The translations under genes were made by a program, and so were the position numbers. A stretch of 64,000 nt of DNA. It comes from CAVOKN01 sp963696505 (GTDB lineage Bacteria; Pseudomonadota; Gammaproteobacteria; Burkholderiales; Rhodocyclaceae). The notes under the pieces were generated by a model. It had not been told where the DNA came from and ran no database searches. It saw only the letters and a program-made list of their open reading frames with translations. The stretch spans positions 282,199 through 346,198 of the forward strand of contig CAVOKN010000023.1 in NCBI GenBank assembly GCA_963696505.1, in the 5' to 3' direction. The number at the start of each line of letters is the position of its first letter. Within the stretch, counting starts at the first letter, position 1. Below, piece by piece: positions 1 through 9,751 of the stretch.

Positions 1-121
1 TACAACGGCCCGGTCGGCTGTTGTCGAGGGGATTGTCGGCCGTATCGCCCGCGCGTCCCCTCCCTCGCGTGTCCGATCTGCCGGCTTCCGTGTCTCCGGC
101 GGGATGCGCGACCCCCGCAAG

Positions 122-1612
122 CTAAATCCGCGGAGACCATCCTTGGGCGCAGGTCACGGCTGCCCGCCACGCGGCGAGCCGGGCTTGCGCCGTTTCTTTT
201 TCGACGGCGGGATCGAATCGCCGCTCCGCCTGCCAGTGTTCGCGGATCGCCGCCGGGTCGGGCCAGACTCCGGCGGCGAGCCCGGCAAGATAGGCCGCGC
301 CCAGCGCGGTGGTTTCCAGCACCCGCGGCCGCACCACCGGCACACCGAGCAGGTCGGCCTGCAACTGCATCAGCAGATCGTTCGCGGCCGCGCCGCCGTC
401 CACCCGCAGTTCGGTGAGCGCGCTGCCGTCGGCGGACATGGCCGCGAGGAGGTCGGCAACCTGAAAGGCGATTGCCTCCAGCGCGGCGCGGGCGATGTGG
501 GCGCGGTGGCTGCCGCGGGTGAGGCCGAGGATGGTGCCGCGGGCATCGGCGTTCCAATGGGGCGCCCCGAGCCCGGTGAAGGCGGGAACGAAGTACACGC
601 CGCCGGAGTCGGGCACGCTGGCGGCCAGGGCCTCGACTTCGGCGGCGCTGCGGATCAGGCCCAGGCCGTCGCGCAGCCACTGCACCACCGCGCCGCCGAC
701 GAATACGCTGCCTTCCAGGGCGTATTCCAGCGCCTCGCCGGTCTGGGCGGCGCAGGTGGTGAGCAGGCCGTGCTGCGAAGTCAGCGGCCGGCGACCGGTG
801 TGCAGCAGCAGGAAGCAGCCGGTGCCGTAGGTGTTCTTGGCTTCGCCGGCGCGCTGGCAGGCCTGGCCGAAGAGCGCCGCCTGCTGGTCGCCTGCGATGC
901 CGGCGATGGGAATCGCCGCGCCGAACAGACCCGGGTCGGTGTCGCCCAGCACGTCGCTGGAACGTACCACCCGCGGCAGCAATGCCCGCGGGATACGGAA
1001 CAAGGCGAGCAGTTCGTCGTCCCAGTCGCCGCGGTGAATGTCGAACAGCATGGTGCGCGAGGCATTGCTGGCGTCGGTGACGTGCAGCCGGCCGCCCGAG
1101 AGCTGCCAGGCGAGCCAGCCGTCCACCGTGCCGAACGCGAGTTCGCCGCGCTGCGCCCGCGCCCGCGCGCCGGGGGTGTTGTCGAGCAGCCATTCCAGCT
1201 TGGTGGCGGAGAAGTAAGGGTCGGGGACGAGGCCGCTGCGGCTGCGGATCAGCGCTTCCAGGCCGTCCTGCCGCAGCCGCGCGCAGCGCGGCGCGGTGCG
1301 CCGGTCCTGCCACACCACCGCGTTTGCCAGTGGCATGCCGGTGGCGCGCTCCCACAGCACGGTCGTCTCGCGCTGGTTGGTGATGCCGAGGGCAGCGATG
1401 TCCAAGGGGCGCAGCCGGGCATTGGCGATCGCCTCGCGCCCCGCTTCCAACTGGTCGCGCCAGATCGCCAGCGGATCGTGCTCGACCCACCCCGGCTGGG
1501 GGTAGATCTGCACCAGTTCCTTCTGCGCCACGCCGCAGAGGCGGCCTTCCTCGTCGAACACGATGGCGCGCGAACTGGTGGTGCCCTGGTCGAGGGCGAG
1601 GACGTATCGCAT
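122..1612 (-). CDS. glpK: glycerol kinase
   Basis: The 496-residue product is full length for glycerol kinase, which phosphorylates glycerol with ATP to sn-glycerol 3-phosphate in the cytoplasm. It opens with the FGGY-family phosphate-binding motif DQGTTSSR (residues 8-15) and carries the ITNQRETT and GVYFVPAFTGLGAPHW stretches typical of the family. It is divergent from alaS, with about 120 bases between the two starts. No glpF or glpD is visible nearby, so its own regulation cannot be read from this window. Confidence 0.95.
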   Translation of the reverse strand: MRYVLALDQGTTSSRAIVFDEEGRLCGVAQKELVQIYPQPGWVEHDPLAIWRDQLEAGREAIANARLRPLDIAALGITNQRETTVLWERATGMPLANAVVWQDRRTAPRCARLRQDGLEALIRSRSGLVPDPYFSATKLEWLLDNTPGARARAQRGELAFGTVDGWLAWQLSGGRLHVTDASNASRTMLFDIHRGDWDDELLALFRIPRALLPRVVRSSDVLGDTDPGLFGAAIPIAGIAGDQQAALFGQACQRAGEAKNTYGTGCFLLLHTGRRPLTSQHGLLTTCAAQTGEALEYALEGSVFVGGAVVQWLRDGLGLIRSAAEVEALAASVPDSGGVYFVPAFTGLGAPHWNADARGTILGLTRGSHRAHIARAALEAIAFQVADLLAAMSADGSALTELRVDGGAAANDLLMQLQADLLGVPVVRPRVLETTALGAAYLAGLAAGVWPDPAAIREHWQAERRFDPAVEKETAQARLAAWRAAVTCAQGWSPRI

Positions 1613-1736
1613 GGTCAGTCCCTGGCGAGCGGCGCGTCCGGGGCGCGCAGAGGCCCGATGTTACAATACGAACCCTTGTCATTCGCCCGGACGCCTTGTC
1701 CGGCGCGGGTTTCCGCCGATTGCCACGGGTCCGCCG

Positions 1737-4367
1737 ATGAAAAGCTCCGAGCTGCGCCGCAAGTTCCTCGAATTCTTCCACGCCAAGGGCCACAGCGTGG
1801 TCGCCTCCAGTTCCCTGGTGCCGGGCAACGACCCGACGCTGCTGTTCACCAACTCCGGAATGGTGCAGTTCAAGGACGCTTTCCTGGGCAAGGACAAGCG
1901 GTCCTATTCGCGCGCCACCACCTCGCAGCGCTGCGTGCGCGCCGGCGGCAAGCACAACGATCTGGAAAACGTCGGCTACACGGCGCGCCACCACACCTTC
2001 TTCGAAATGTTGGGCAACTTCAGCTTCGGCGACTACTTCAAGCGCGACGCCATCCGCTACGCCTGGGAACTGCTGACCGGGGTCTATCGCCTGCCCGCGG
2101 ACAAGCTGTGGACCACCGTCTATGCCGACGACGACGAGGCCTACGACATCTGGGTGAAGGAGATCGGCGTTCCGGCCGAGCGCTGCATCCGTATCGGCGA
2201 CAACAAGGGCGCCAAGTATGCGTCCGACAACTTCTGGCAGATGGCCGACACCGGCCCCTGCGGTCCCTGCAGCGAGATCTTCTACGACCATGGCCCGGAT
2301 GTCTGGGGCGGCCCACCGGGTTCCCCGGAGGCCGACGGCGACCGCTACATCGAGATCTGGAACCTGGTGTTCATGCAGTTCAATCGCGACGAGGCCGGCG
2401 TGATGCACCCGCTGCCCAAGCCCAGCGTCGACACCGGCATGGGCCTCGAGCGCCTCGCCGCCGTGCTGCAGCACGTGCACTCCAACTACGAGATCGACCT
2501 GTTCCAGGATCTGATCAGGGCGGCGGCGCGGGAGACCGGCACCGCAGACCTGGCCAACAACTCGCTCAAGGTGATCGCCGACCACATCCGTGCCTGCGCC
2601 TTCCTCGTGGTTGACGGTGTGATACCGGGCTCCGACGGCCGCGGCTACGTGCTGCGTCGTATCGTGCGCCGCGCTATCCGCCACGGCTACAAGCTGGGTC
2701 AGAAGAAGCCTTTCTTCCACCGCCTGGTGGACGACCTCTGCGCCGCGATGGGCGAGGCCTATCCCGAGCTGCCGGCGGCCCGAGAGCAGGTCGTCGCGGT
2801 GCTCAAGCAGGAAGAGGAGCGCTTCGCCGAGACCATAGACAACGGCATGCAGATTCTGGAGCACGCGCTCGCCGCGGGCGCTGGCCGCCTCGACGGCGAG
2901 ACCATGTTCCGGCTCTACGACACCTTCGGCTTTCCGGTCGACCTCACCGCCGACATCTGCCGCGAGCGCGAGGTGCAGGTGGACCACGAGGGCTTCGAGC
3001 GCGCCATGGAGCGCCAGCGCGAACAGGCGCGCGCCGCCTCGCAGTTCCGCATGAAGGGCTCGCTCGACTACGAAGGCGAGCCGACCCGCTTCCACGGCTA
3101 CGACAGCCTGGAGCACCAAGGCCGCATCACCGCGCTCTACCGCGACGGCACTTCGGTGCAGGAGCTCGCGGCGGGCGAGCGGGGCGTGGTCGTGCTCGAC
3201 CACACGCCGTTCTACGCCGAGTCCGGCGGCCAGGTGGGCGACCAGGGCGAACTGGTGCTGGGTGCCGCTGGCGGTTCGGCTGCGGCGATATTCACCGTCA
3301 ATGACACGCAGAAGATCCAGGCGGAGGTCTTCGGCCACGATGGAGAATTGGCCAGTGGCAGCCTGCGGGTCGGCGACACGGTGCTGGCGCGCGTCGACGA
3401 GATGAAGCGCCGCCGCGCGGCGTGGAACCATTCCGCCACCCACCTGATGCACTCGGCATTGCGCGAGGTGCTCGGCAAGCACGTGCAGCAGAAGGGATCG
3501 CTGGTGGATGCGACTCGCACCCGCTTCGACTTCTCCCACCCGCAGCCGATGAGCGCGGAGGAGATCGCCCGCGTCGAAGCGCTGGTCAACCGCGAGATCC
3601 AGCGCAACGTCGACGTTACCGCGCGCGTCATGGCCTATGACGAAGCCATCAAGCACGGCGCCATGGCGCTGTTCGGCGAGAAGTACGGCGACGAGGTGCG
3701 GGTGATAGGCATGGGCGAGTATTCGACCGAACTGTGCGGCGGCACCCATGTGCGGCGCACCGGCGACATCGGCTTGTTCAAGATCGTCGCCGAGGGCGGC
3801 ATTGCCGCCGGCATACGGCGCGTCGAGGCGGTGACTGGCGAGGGCGCCCTGGCCCACGTGCAGGAGGGCGAGGCGGAACTCGCCCGCGTCGCCGCCCAGG
3901 TGAAGAGTCAGCCGCTGGACGCCGCCTCCCGGGTGCAGCAGATCCTCGAATCGGTGCGCAGCCTGGAGAAGGAACTGGCGCGGCTCAAGTCCAAGCTCGC
4001 CACCACCCAGGGCGGTGATCTGGCGAGCCAGGCGGCGGACGTGAAGGGCGCCAAGGTGCTGGCAGCGGCGATCGAAGGCGCCGACGCCAAGGCGCTGCGC
4101 GAGGCGCTGGACAAGCTCAAGGACAAGCTCAAGTCGGGCGTGGTCGTGCTCGGCTCGGCGGCGGACGGCAAGGTGTCGCTGGTCGCTGGCGTCACCGCGG
4201 ATCTGACCGGCAAGCTGAAGGCGGGCGAGCTGGTGAACTTCGTCGCGCAGCAGGTGGGTGGCAAAGGCGGCGGCCGCGCCGACATGGCCCAGGCCGGTGG
4301 CACCCAGCCCGAACATCTCGCTGCGGCGCTGGCTTCGGTGCGTGCCTGGGCCGAGCAGCACCTGTAG
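1737..4367 (+). CDS. alaS: alanine--tRNA ligase
   Basis: This encodes an 876-residue class II alanyl-tRNA synthetase. The start is placed at the ATG opening MKSSELRRKF because this is the conserved N-terminus; the open frame continues 58 codons further upstream without conserved sequence. The catalytic domain contains the HHTFFEMLGNFSFGDYFK region. The editing domain has the HxxxH zinc motif HSATH (about residue 565) and CGGTH (about residue 667). A coiled C-Ala region follows with the glycine-rich segment GGKGGGRADMAQAGG. All functional parts are present and in frame. Confidence 0.97.
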   Translation: MKSSELRRKFLEFFHAKGHSVVASSSLVPGNDPTLLFTNSGMVQFKDAFLGKDKRSYSRATTSQRCVRAGGKHNDLENVGYTARHHTFFEMLGNFSFGDYFKRDAIRYAWELLTGVYRLPADKLWTTVYADDDEAYDIWVKEIGVPAERCIRIGDNKGAKYASDNFWQMADTGPCGPCSEIFYDHGPDVWGGPPGSPEADGDRYIEIWNLVFMQFNRDEAGVMHPLPKPSVDTGMGLERLAAVLQHVHSNYEIDLFQDLIRAAARETGTADLANNSLKVIADHIRACAFLVVDGVIPGSDGRGYVLRRIVRRAIRHGYKLGQKKPFFHRLVDDLCAAMGEAYPELPAAREQVVAVLKQEEERFAETIDNGMQILEHALAAGAGRLDGETMFRLYDTFGFPVDLTADICREREVQVDHEGFERAMERQREQARAASQFRMKGSLDYEGEPTRFHGYDSLEHQGRITALYRDGTSVQELAAGERGVVVLDHTPFYAESGGQVGDQGELVLGAAGGSAAAIFTVNDTQKIQAEVFGHDGELASGSLRVGDTVLARVDEMKRRRAAWNHSATHLMHSALREVLGKHVQQKGSLVDATRTRFDFSHPQPMSAEEIARVEALVNREIQRNVDVTARVMAYDEAIKHGAMALFGEKYGDEVRVIGMGEYSTELCGGTHVRRTGDIGLFKIVAEGGIAAGIRRVEAVTGEGALAHVQEGEAELARVAAQVKSQPLDAASRVQQILESVRSLEKELARLKSKLATTQGGDLASQAADVKGAKVLAAAIEGADAKALREALDKLKDKLKSGVVVLGSAADGKVSLVAGVTADLTGKLKAGELVNFVAQQVGGKGGGRADMAQAGGTQPEHLAAALASVRAWAEQHL

Positions 4368-4380
4368 CGAGACGTCCTCA

Positions 4381-4416
4381 AAAGAAAAAAGCGCCGCAGT
4401 GGTGACTGCGGCGCTA
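4381..4416. terminator. rho-independent terminator between convergent genes
   Basis: A 10-bp perfect stem (GCGCCGCAGT at 4391-4400, complement at 4405-4414) encloses a GGTG loop. On the plus strand an A-rich run precedes it, which is a U-tract for minus-strand transcripts; the plus-strand side has a weaker T-rich tail. It lies between alaS and the convergent EAL-HDOD gene and may serve both. Confidence 0.75.
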
Positions 4417-4598
4417 TCTCTAGTTGTTACTCGCTTTTCTTCTTATTGGAGGGGAGCCAGCGTGTTTCTCGCGCTTCGGTAGTTGACCTCCTCGGTCGCG
4501 CCATGCATTTTCTTGCTGGCTGAATCATAGGGCCGGGCAAGCTGCCCCGCCGTGAGATGCGTCACGGCCGGCCGGTGAATGGTGCGGCGTGAGGAAAA

Positions 4599-5888
4599 TC
4601 AGGCGGCCACGCTCTGCCCGATGCTGTTGGCCCACGCCAGTGCCTGCGTCTCGCAGGCACTGACCTGATGCAGCGTGAGGCCGGGCAGCAGCGTCAGCAG
4701 CTCGGCGCATTCGTCGAACTCTTCCTGCTCCAGTGTCTCCGACAGCCGCAACAGCGTGCCGAGGCGCCCGCCCCGGTGTTCCAGCGCGTCCACCACCGCG
4801 CTGCTGACGTTGAGCTGGGCGACGATGCTCTGCATGCTCATGCCGAGCAGCGCCGGCATCAGCGACATGATGCCGGTCATGAAGGCTGCATCCTCTGCCG
4901 ACTTGTTCCCCGGCGAGAGCGTGCCCGCCAGAAGTTCGAGAAATCGGCCGCGGGTGGCAGCGAGCTGCAGCAGGGGGCTCACCAGCCTGCCGTGGGAGGC
5001 GGGATTGGTGAACAGGAGGATCTGCATCCAGCGGGTGAGCTGGCGCCGGCCGAGCACGGCGATGGCCTCGTGCAAGGAGCCGACCCCGGGACCGCCGATG
5101 CCCACCGAGCTGGTGAGCCGCACCAGGTTCATGGTGAGTCCCGGCTCCTCCTTGAACACGCCTTCCAGCTTGGGCGTGTCGGCGTCGTCCAGCAGCAGGC
5201 CCAGCAGACGCAGCAGCGAGATCTCGGAGTGCGACAGTTTCTTGCCGCTGATGATGGTCGGGCGCGCGAAGTAGTAGCCCTGGAAGAGGTGGTAGCCGAG
5301 ATCCAGGCAATGCTGGACCTGTTCCCGGCTGTCGACCTTCTCGGCCAGGAGTTGCACCGGGTAGCGCTTGAGCTCGGCGGTGATGGCACGCAGCGCCGAA
5401 TCGTCCAGCGACTTGATGTCCACCTTGACGATATCCACGAACTCCAGCATCGCGCGCTGGCCCGATTCCAGTCCGATCACGTCGTCCAGCGCGATCATGA
5501 AGCCGGCCTGCTGCAACTGCCGGCAGCGCGCGACGATGGCCGGCGTGAGCACCACCGTCTCCAGCAATTCGAGCACGATCTTGCCGTGGGGCAGCAGCTC
5601 CACTGCATCGGACAGCAGCATGCCCTCGCTCACGTTGAGGAAGCCCTTGTAGGGGCCCAGCGCTTTCTCGACGCCCAGGTCGCTGAAGGTGTGGCTGATC
5701 ACCGCCGCCGTGGCGGAAAGGTCGTCCTCGATGCGGGCGTGGTTGTGGTGGCCGCTGCGGAACAGCAGCTCGTAGGCGACGAGCTGCTCCTCGCGGTTCA
5801 GGATCGGCTGGCGGCCGATGAATATGTCATGAGTGGCGGAGGGCGCATCCTGGCCGGCATGTTCCGGCGCGCCGCGGCCCGGTCCCAT
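4599..5888 (-). CDS. EAL and HDOD domain protein, probably non-catalytic
   Basis: The 429-residue protein joins an N-terminal EAL-like domain (about 15-215) to a C-terminal HDOD domain (about 215-400), the YuxH-like architecture. The signature EAL triplet is replaced by YELLFRS, and the DDFG-type motif reads ALDDVIGLESG, so cyclic-di-GMP hydrolysis is unlikely and a signalling or scaffold role is more plausible. It follows the phosphomannomutase gene with a one-base gap, so the two are probably co-transcribed. Its transcript could end at the hairpin near 4391. Confidence 0.88.
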   Translation of the reverse strand: MGPGRGAPEHAGQDAPSATHDIFIGRQPILNREEQLVAYELLFRSGHHNHARIEDDLSATAAVISHTFSDLGVEKALGPYKGFLNVSEGMLLSDAVELLPHGKIVLELLETVVLTPAIVARCRQLQQAGFMIALDDVIGLESGQRAMLEFVDIVKVDIKSLDDSALRAITAELKRYPVQLLAEKVDSREQVQHCLDLGYHLFQGYYFARPTIISGKKLSHSEISLLRLLGLLLDDADTPKLEGVFKEEPGLTMNLVRLTSSVGIGGPGVGSLHEAIAVLGRRQLTRWMQILLFTNPASHGRLVSPLLQLAATRGRFLELLAGTLSPGNKSAEDAAFMTGIMSLMPALLGMSMQSIVAQLNVSSAVVDALEHRGGRLGTLLRLSETLEQEEFDECAELLTLLPGLTLHQVSACETQALAWANSIGQSVAA

Positions 5889-5889
5889 G

Positions 5890-7266
5890 TCAGAACGGAA
5901 GCGTCAGCCCCGGCCACACGCCGTCGATGGCGCGGCGGAAGTCGGCCATGATGCGCGCCAGCGCGGCGTCGTCGTCGGCCTCGAAGCGCAGCACCACCAC
6001 CGGGGTGGTGTTGGAGGGCCGCGCCAGGCCGAAGCCGTCGGCATATTCGATGCGCACGCCGTCGATGGTGATCACTTCCTTCGCGCCCTCGAATCGCCCT
6101 TCCGACTTGAGCCGGTCCACCAGGGTGAAGGGTTCGCCTTCGGCCATCTTGAGGTTCAGCTCCGGCGTGCTGCTGGAATCCGGCAGGGCGTCGAGGACGG
6201 CACCGGGATGCATGCTGCGGGAGAGGATTTCGAGCAGCCGCGCGCCGGCGTAGAGGCCGTCGTCGAAGCCGTACCAGCGCTCCTTGAAGAACACGTGACC
6301 GCTCATCTCGCCCGCCAGCGGCGCGCCGCTCTGCTTGAGCTTTGCCTTGATGTGCGAATGGCCGGTCATCCACATCACCGGATCGCCGCCGCGTTCGCGG
6401 ATCCAGGGCGCGAGCTTGCGGGTGCATTTCACGTCATAGACGATCTGGGCGCCGGGGTTGCGCGCCAGCACGTCGGCGGCGAACAGCATCAGTTGCCGGT
6501 CGGGATAGATGATGTGGCCCTCGCGGGTGACCACGCCGAGGCGGTCGCCGTCGCCGTCGAAGGCCAGCCCGATTTCGGAGTCAGTCTCCCGCAGGCGGCG
6601 GATCAGATCTTCCAGGTTCTCCGGCTTCGATGGGTCGGGATGGTGGTTGGGGAAGCTGCCGTTTACCTCGCAGAACAGGCCGTCCACCGCGCAGCCCAGG
6701 GCGCGGAACAGGCGCGGTGCGACGTCGCCCGCCACGCCGTTGCCGCAGTCGATGGCGATCTTCATCGGGCGCGCCAGCTTGACGTCGGCGGCGATGCGCT
6801 CGACATAGTGGTCGCGCACGTCGGCGCGGCTGATCCGGCCGGCGCCGGTGGCCAGCTCGCCGCGTTCGATGCGGCTTCGCAGCGCCTGGATCTTCGCCCC
6901 GGCCAGGGTTTCGCCGCCCAGCACCATCTTCAGGCCGTTGTAGTCGGGAGGGTTGTGGCTGCCGGTGACGCTGACCGCGCTGTCGGTGCCGAGGTGGAAG
7001 GCGGCGAAGTAGGACAGGGGCGTGGGCACCATGCCGATGTCGATGACGTCGATTCCGGCGGCGCAGATGCCTTCGGCCAGTGCCCCGGCGAGTTGCGGTC
7101 CGGAGAGCCGGCCGTCGCGCCCGATGGCGATTGCCTTCTGGCCGCGGTCGCGGGCTTCGGAGCCCAGCGCCTGGCCGATGGCGCGCACCGATTCGGGCGT
7201 CAGGGTCTTGCCGACGATGCCGCGGATGTCATAGGCCTTGAAGATCTCGGGGGCGGGAACTTGCAT
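5890..7266 (-). CDS. phosphomannomutase/phosphoglucomutase
   Basis: This is a 458-residue alpha-D-phosphohexomutase of the AlgC/ManB type, which interconverts hexose 1- and 6-phosphates for LPS and exopolysaccharide precursors. The active-site phosphoserine loop TGSHNPP (Ser103), the metal-binding DGDGDR loop (about 236-241) and the sugar-binding GEMSGH motif are all visible. The N-terminus FKAYDIRG is canonical. It precedes the EAL-HDOD gene and follows the YheT hydrolase gene on the same strand. Confidence 0.93.
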   Translation of the reverse strand: MQVPAPEIFKAYDIRGIVGKTLTPESVRAIGQALGSEARDRGQKAIAIGRDGRLSGPQLAGALAEGICAAGIDVIDIGMVPTPLSYFAAFHLGTDSAVSVTGSHNPPDYNGLKMVLGGETLAGAKIQALRSRIERGELATGAGRISRADVRDHYVERIAADVKLARPMKIAIDCGNGVAGDVAPRLFRALGCAVDGLFCEVNGSFPNHHPDPSKPENLEDLIRRLRETDSEIGLAFDGDGDRLGVVTREGHIIYPDRQLMLFAADVLARNPGAQIVYDVKCTRKLAPWIRERGGDPVMWMTGHSHIKAKLKQSGAPLAGEMSGHVFFKERWYGFDDGLYAGARLLEILSRSMHPGAVLDALPDSSSTPELNLKMAEGEPFTLVDRLKSEGRFEGAKEVITIDGVRIEYADGFGLARPSNTTPVVVLRFEADDDAALARIMADFRRAIDGVWPGLTLPF

Positions 7267-7299
7267 CGGACGTATCCATCGAGGGGAGGGCGAATTATC

Positions 7300-8259
7300 T
7301 CACCTTGTCAGACCGAAGAAGCTGAGCACCCGCTGCGGCAGCCAGGCGAGGTCGCCGGGGGGCGGGCCGCCGACAAAGCCTACGTGGCCGCCGTGGCGCG
7401 GATACTCCAGGCTCACGTCGCGCGATACCTCCGCCGGGCCCGGCAGGGAAGTCGCCGGCAGAAACGGATCGTTGAGGGCATTGACGATCAGCGTCGGCAC
7501 GCGGATGCGCCGCAGCCAGGGCTTGCTGCTGGCGCGGGTCCAGTAGTCGGTCACATTGCGGAAGCCGTGCAGCGGCGCGGTCACCGCGTCGTCGAAGTCG
7601 TACAGGCTGCGCGCTGCCAGCACCCGCTGCCGGTCCGCCATGCCGGGGAAGCGCTCCAGCTTGGCCAGCGATGCCGGTTTCAGGCTGGTGAGGAAGTAGC
7701 GCGCATAGACCAGCCGGTTGAAGCCGCGCCCCAGGGCATGCCCTGCCGCCATCAGGTCCAGCGGCGCGCACAGGGCGGCCGCGGCGTCGATCACGCCGAC
7801 CGCCGCGGTGCTCGACTTGCCCAGCCACTTGAGCAGCGCGTTGCCACCCAGCGACACGCCGACGGCAAAGCACGCACGCTGCGGGTGTTGCGCTTTCAGG
7901 CGACGCAGGATCCAGTCGATCTCCAGGTAATCCCCGGAGTGGTAGGCGCGCGGCAGGCGGTTCGGTTCTCCTGAACAGCCGCGGAAGTGGGGCACCACGC
8001 CGGCCAGGCCGCGGGCAGCCACGGCCTGCATCAGTTGCCGCGCGTAGTGGCTGGCGGAGCTGCCTTCGAGGCCGTGAAACAGCACCACCAGCGGGCGCTC
8101 GGGTGAAGCGTCGATCCAGTCGAGGTCGACGAAGTCGCAGTCCGGGGTTTCCCAGCGCTCGCGGCGGTAGGCCGGAAGAGGGCCCTTGATGAGCCGCGGG
8201 TAGATGGTCTGGGCGTGGGCGCCGGGCAGCCAGGGCGGGGCGCGGTAGGGGGTTGGCAA
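7300..8259 (-). CDS. YheT-family alpha/beta hydrolase
   Basis: The 319-residue protein matches the YheT group of alpha/beta-fold hydrolases, an esterase-like family whose physiological substrate is uncertain. It shows the oxyanion-side LFHGLEGSS segment (about 60-68), the nucleophile elbow GVSLGG (Ser136), and a late His in RHGGHVGFVGG. The start ATG abuts a degenerate heptamer repeat (8260-8300). Genes upstream and downstream run on the same strand. Confidence 0.88.
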   Translation of the reverse strand: MPTPYRAPPWLPGAHAQTIYPRLIKGPLPAYRRERWETPDCDFVDLDWIDASPERPLVVLFHGLEGSSASHYARQLMQAVAARGLAGVVPHFRGCSGEPNRLPRAYHSGDYLEIDWILRRLKAQHPQRACFAVGVSLGGNALLKWLGKSSTAAVGVIDAAAALCAPLDLMAAGHALGRGFNRLVYARYFLTSLKPASLAKLERFPGMADRQRVLAARSLYDFDDAVTAPLHGFRNVTDYWTRASSKPWLRRIRVPTLIVNALNDPFLPATSLPGPAEVSRDVSLEYPRHGGHVGFVGGPPPGDLAWLPQRVLSFFGLTR

Positions 8260-8300
8260 GGATTCAGGATTCAGGATCGAGGATTGAGGATTGAATTCAG
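8260..8300. repeat. degenerate heptamer repeat (GGATTCA-like)
   Basis: Five to six units related to GGATTCA or GGATTGA lie between the start of the YheT gene and the stop of the heptosyltransferase fusion. It is the smallest member of the heptamer family seen also at 9752-9877 and 38698-38826. Confidence 0.7.
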
Positions 8301-9748
8301 TGGAGGGTTTTCGGGACTTCGGGCGTCAACTCGGGGGGGGCGGGCGAGGCGTGGTGGACCAGCATGCGCCAGCCCAGCGGGCCTCGCAGATAGACATTGG
8401 TGGCCACCACCGGGGCGCGGGTGTCCTGGTCGCCGGCCATGGTGATGTTCTCGCGCACGCTGTGCACCGCCAGCAGCATGCCTTGCAGCACCACCTGGTG
8501 CGACAGCCGCACCCGCAGCCTGGCGCCGCCACCGAAGATGCGCCGCCAGCCGTCCTGCACCTCGGCATAGCCGGCGAGCCGGCGTCCGGTGGGATGGACG
8601 CAGACGATCTCCTCGTCCTCGGCCCACACCGACATCATGGACTCAAGGTCGGCCCGCTCCAGCGCCTCGTAGAAGGCAGCCTCGGCGTCCTGGGGGGTCG
8701 AGTAGAAGGGCTTCTTACGTTCCATGAAAGTCAGTCGCCGTCGAACCGGTGGCAGCCGCGCCGCGATGCGCTCCAGCACCTGTTCCGGCCGGATGTCGAG
8801 CATACAGCGGAAGTGTCCGAGCGGGCACTCGCGCTTGAAGCAGGGGCTGCACGCCGTCTTCAACCAGATCACCTCGGCATACCGCGAGAGGGGCGGCGTG
8901 AACAGCGGGCTGCTGGAGCCGAACAGCGCCAGCAGCGGCCGCTCCAGCGCCGCGGCGACGTGCATCAGCCCGGAATCGTTGGTGACGACGAAGGCGGCGC
9001 TGGCCAGCAGGTCCACCGCCTGATCGAGGCCAGTGGCGCCGCACAGGTTGCGGCAGGTGGGCGCGAGGCGGGCGATGTCGTCGCCTACGCCGCGGTCCTT
9101 GGCCGAGCCGATCAGCCATACGGCATGGCCGCGGCTGGCCAATGCTGTCGCGAGTTCACCGTAGCGGTCGGCCGGCCAGCGCTTCGCCGGGCCGTACTCC
9201 GCGCCGGGACAGAAGGCGACGGGAGCGCGATCCTGCGCCAGACCCAGGTCGGCCAGCGTCGCCTGGCGCCGGCTCTCGTCAACAAGCAGCCGCGGTTCCG
9301 GTGCTTCGGCCGGCGGCGCACCGGGATCTTCGGCGAGCGCCGCGTAGCGCTGGACGATGCGCGGCAGCGCCTTCTCGTCGAGATCGTGGCGGCGGTTCAA
9401 GAGCAGGTAGCGCGCCTCGCCGGTGTAGCCGCTGCGCCGCCGGATGCCGGCGAAGAAGGGCACCAGCGCCGACTTCCAGGAGTTGGGCAGGACGATGGCT
9501 TCGTCATAGCCCGCGGCGCGCAGCTCGCGGCCGAGGCGCCGCCGCGCCCCGAACGCAAGCTCGCCATGGCCGAACGGATTGGCAATGACCAGGCGCACCT
9601 GCGGCATGCGCTTCAGCACCGGCGCCACCCAGGCAGGCGCCAGCACGTCGATCACCGCGCCGGGATGCTTCTCAGAGAGCCGCGCCAGCAGCGGCTGCGC
9701 CGCCACCGTGTCGCCGATCCAGGACGGGGCGACGATGAGGAATTTCAT
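8297..9748 (-). CDS. waaF: heptosyltransferase II (WaaF-like) fused to an NTF2-like domain
   Basis: Residues 1 to about 335 are a GT9 ADP-heptose:LPS heptosyltransferase for the inner core: PSWIGDTVAAQP near the start, CPGAEYGPAKRWP, and TNDSGLMHVAAAL. From residue 342 the frame runs straight into a complete 142-residue SnoaL/NTF2-like domain that opens with its own methionine (MERKKPFYST, ATG at 8725). These are normally separate polypeptides. A TGA in another frame lies a few bases before that ATG, so a one-base indel could have fused two adjacent genes. The NTF2-like part has no assigned function. Confidence 0.88.
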   Translation of the reverse strand: MKFLIVAPSWIGDTVAAQPLLARLSEKHPGAVIDVLAPAWVAPVLKRMPQVRLVIANPFGHGELAFGARRRLGRELRAAGYDEAIVLPNSWKSALVPFFAGIRRRSGYTGEARYLLLNRRHDLDEKALPRIVQRYAALAEDPGAPPAEAPEPRLLVDESRRQATLADLGLAQDRAPVAFCPGAEYGPAKRWPADRYGELATALASRGHAVWLIGSAKDRGVGDDIARLAPTCRNLCGATGLDQAVDLLASAAFVVTNDSGLMHVAAALERPLLALFGSSSPLFTPPLSRYAEVIWLKTACSPCFKRECPLGHFRCMLDIRPEQVLERIAARLPPVRRRLTFMERKKPFYSTPQDAEAAFYEALERADLESMMSVWAEDEEIVCVHPTGRRLAGYAEVQDGWRRIFGGGARLRVRLSHQVVLQGMLLAVHSVRENITMAGDQDTRAPVVATNVYLRGPLGWRMLVHHASPAPPELTPEVPKTLH

Positions 9749-9751
9749 TGC

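Noticed and set aside
104..2614. Long plus-strand open frame of 836 codons over glpK and into alaS
   Set aside because: Antisense shadow of glpK plus another frame of alaS; no recognisable protein sequence and composition typical of GC-rich reverse reading.
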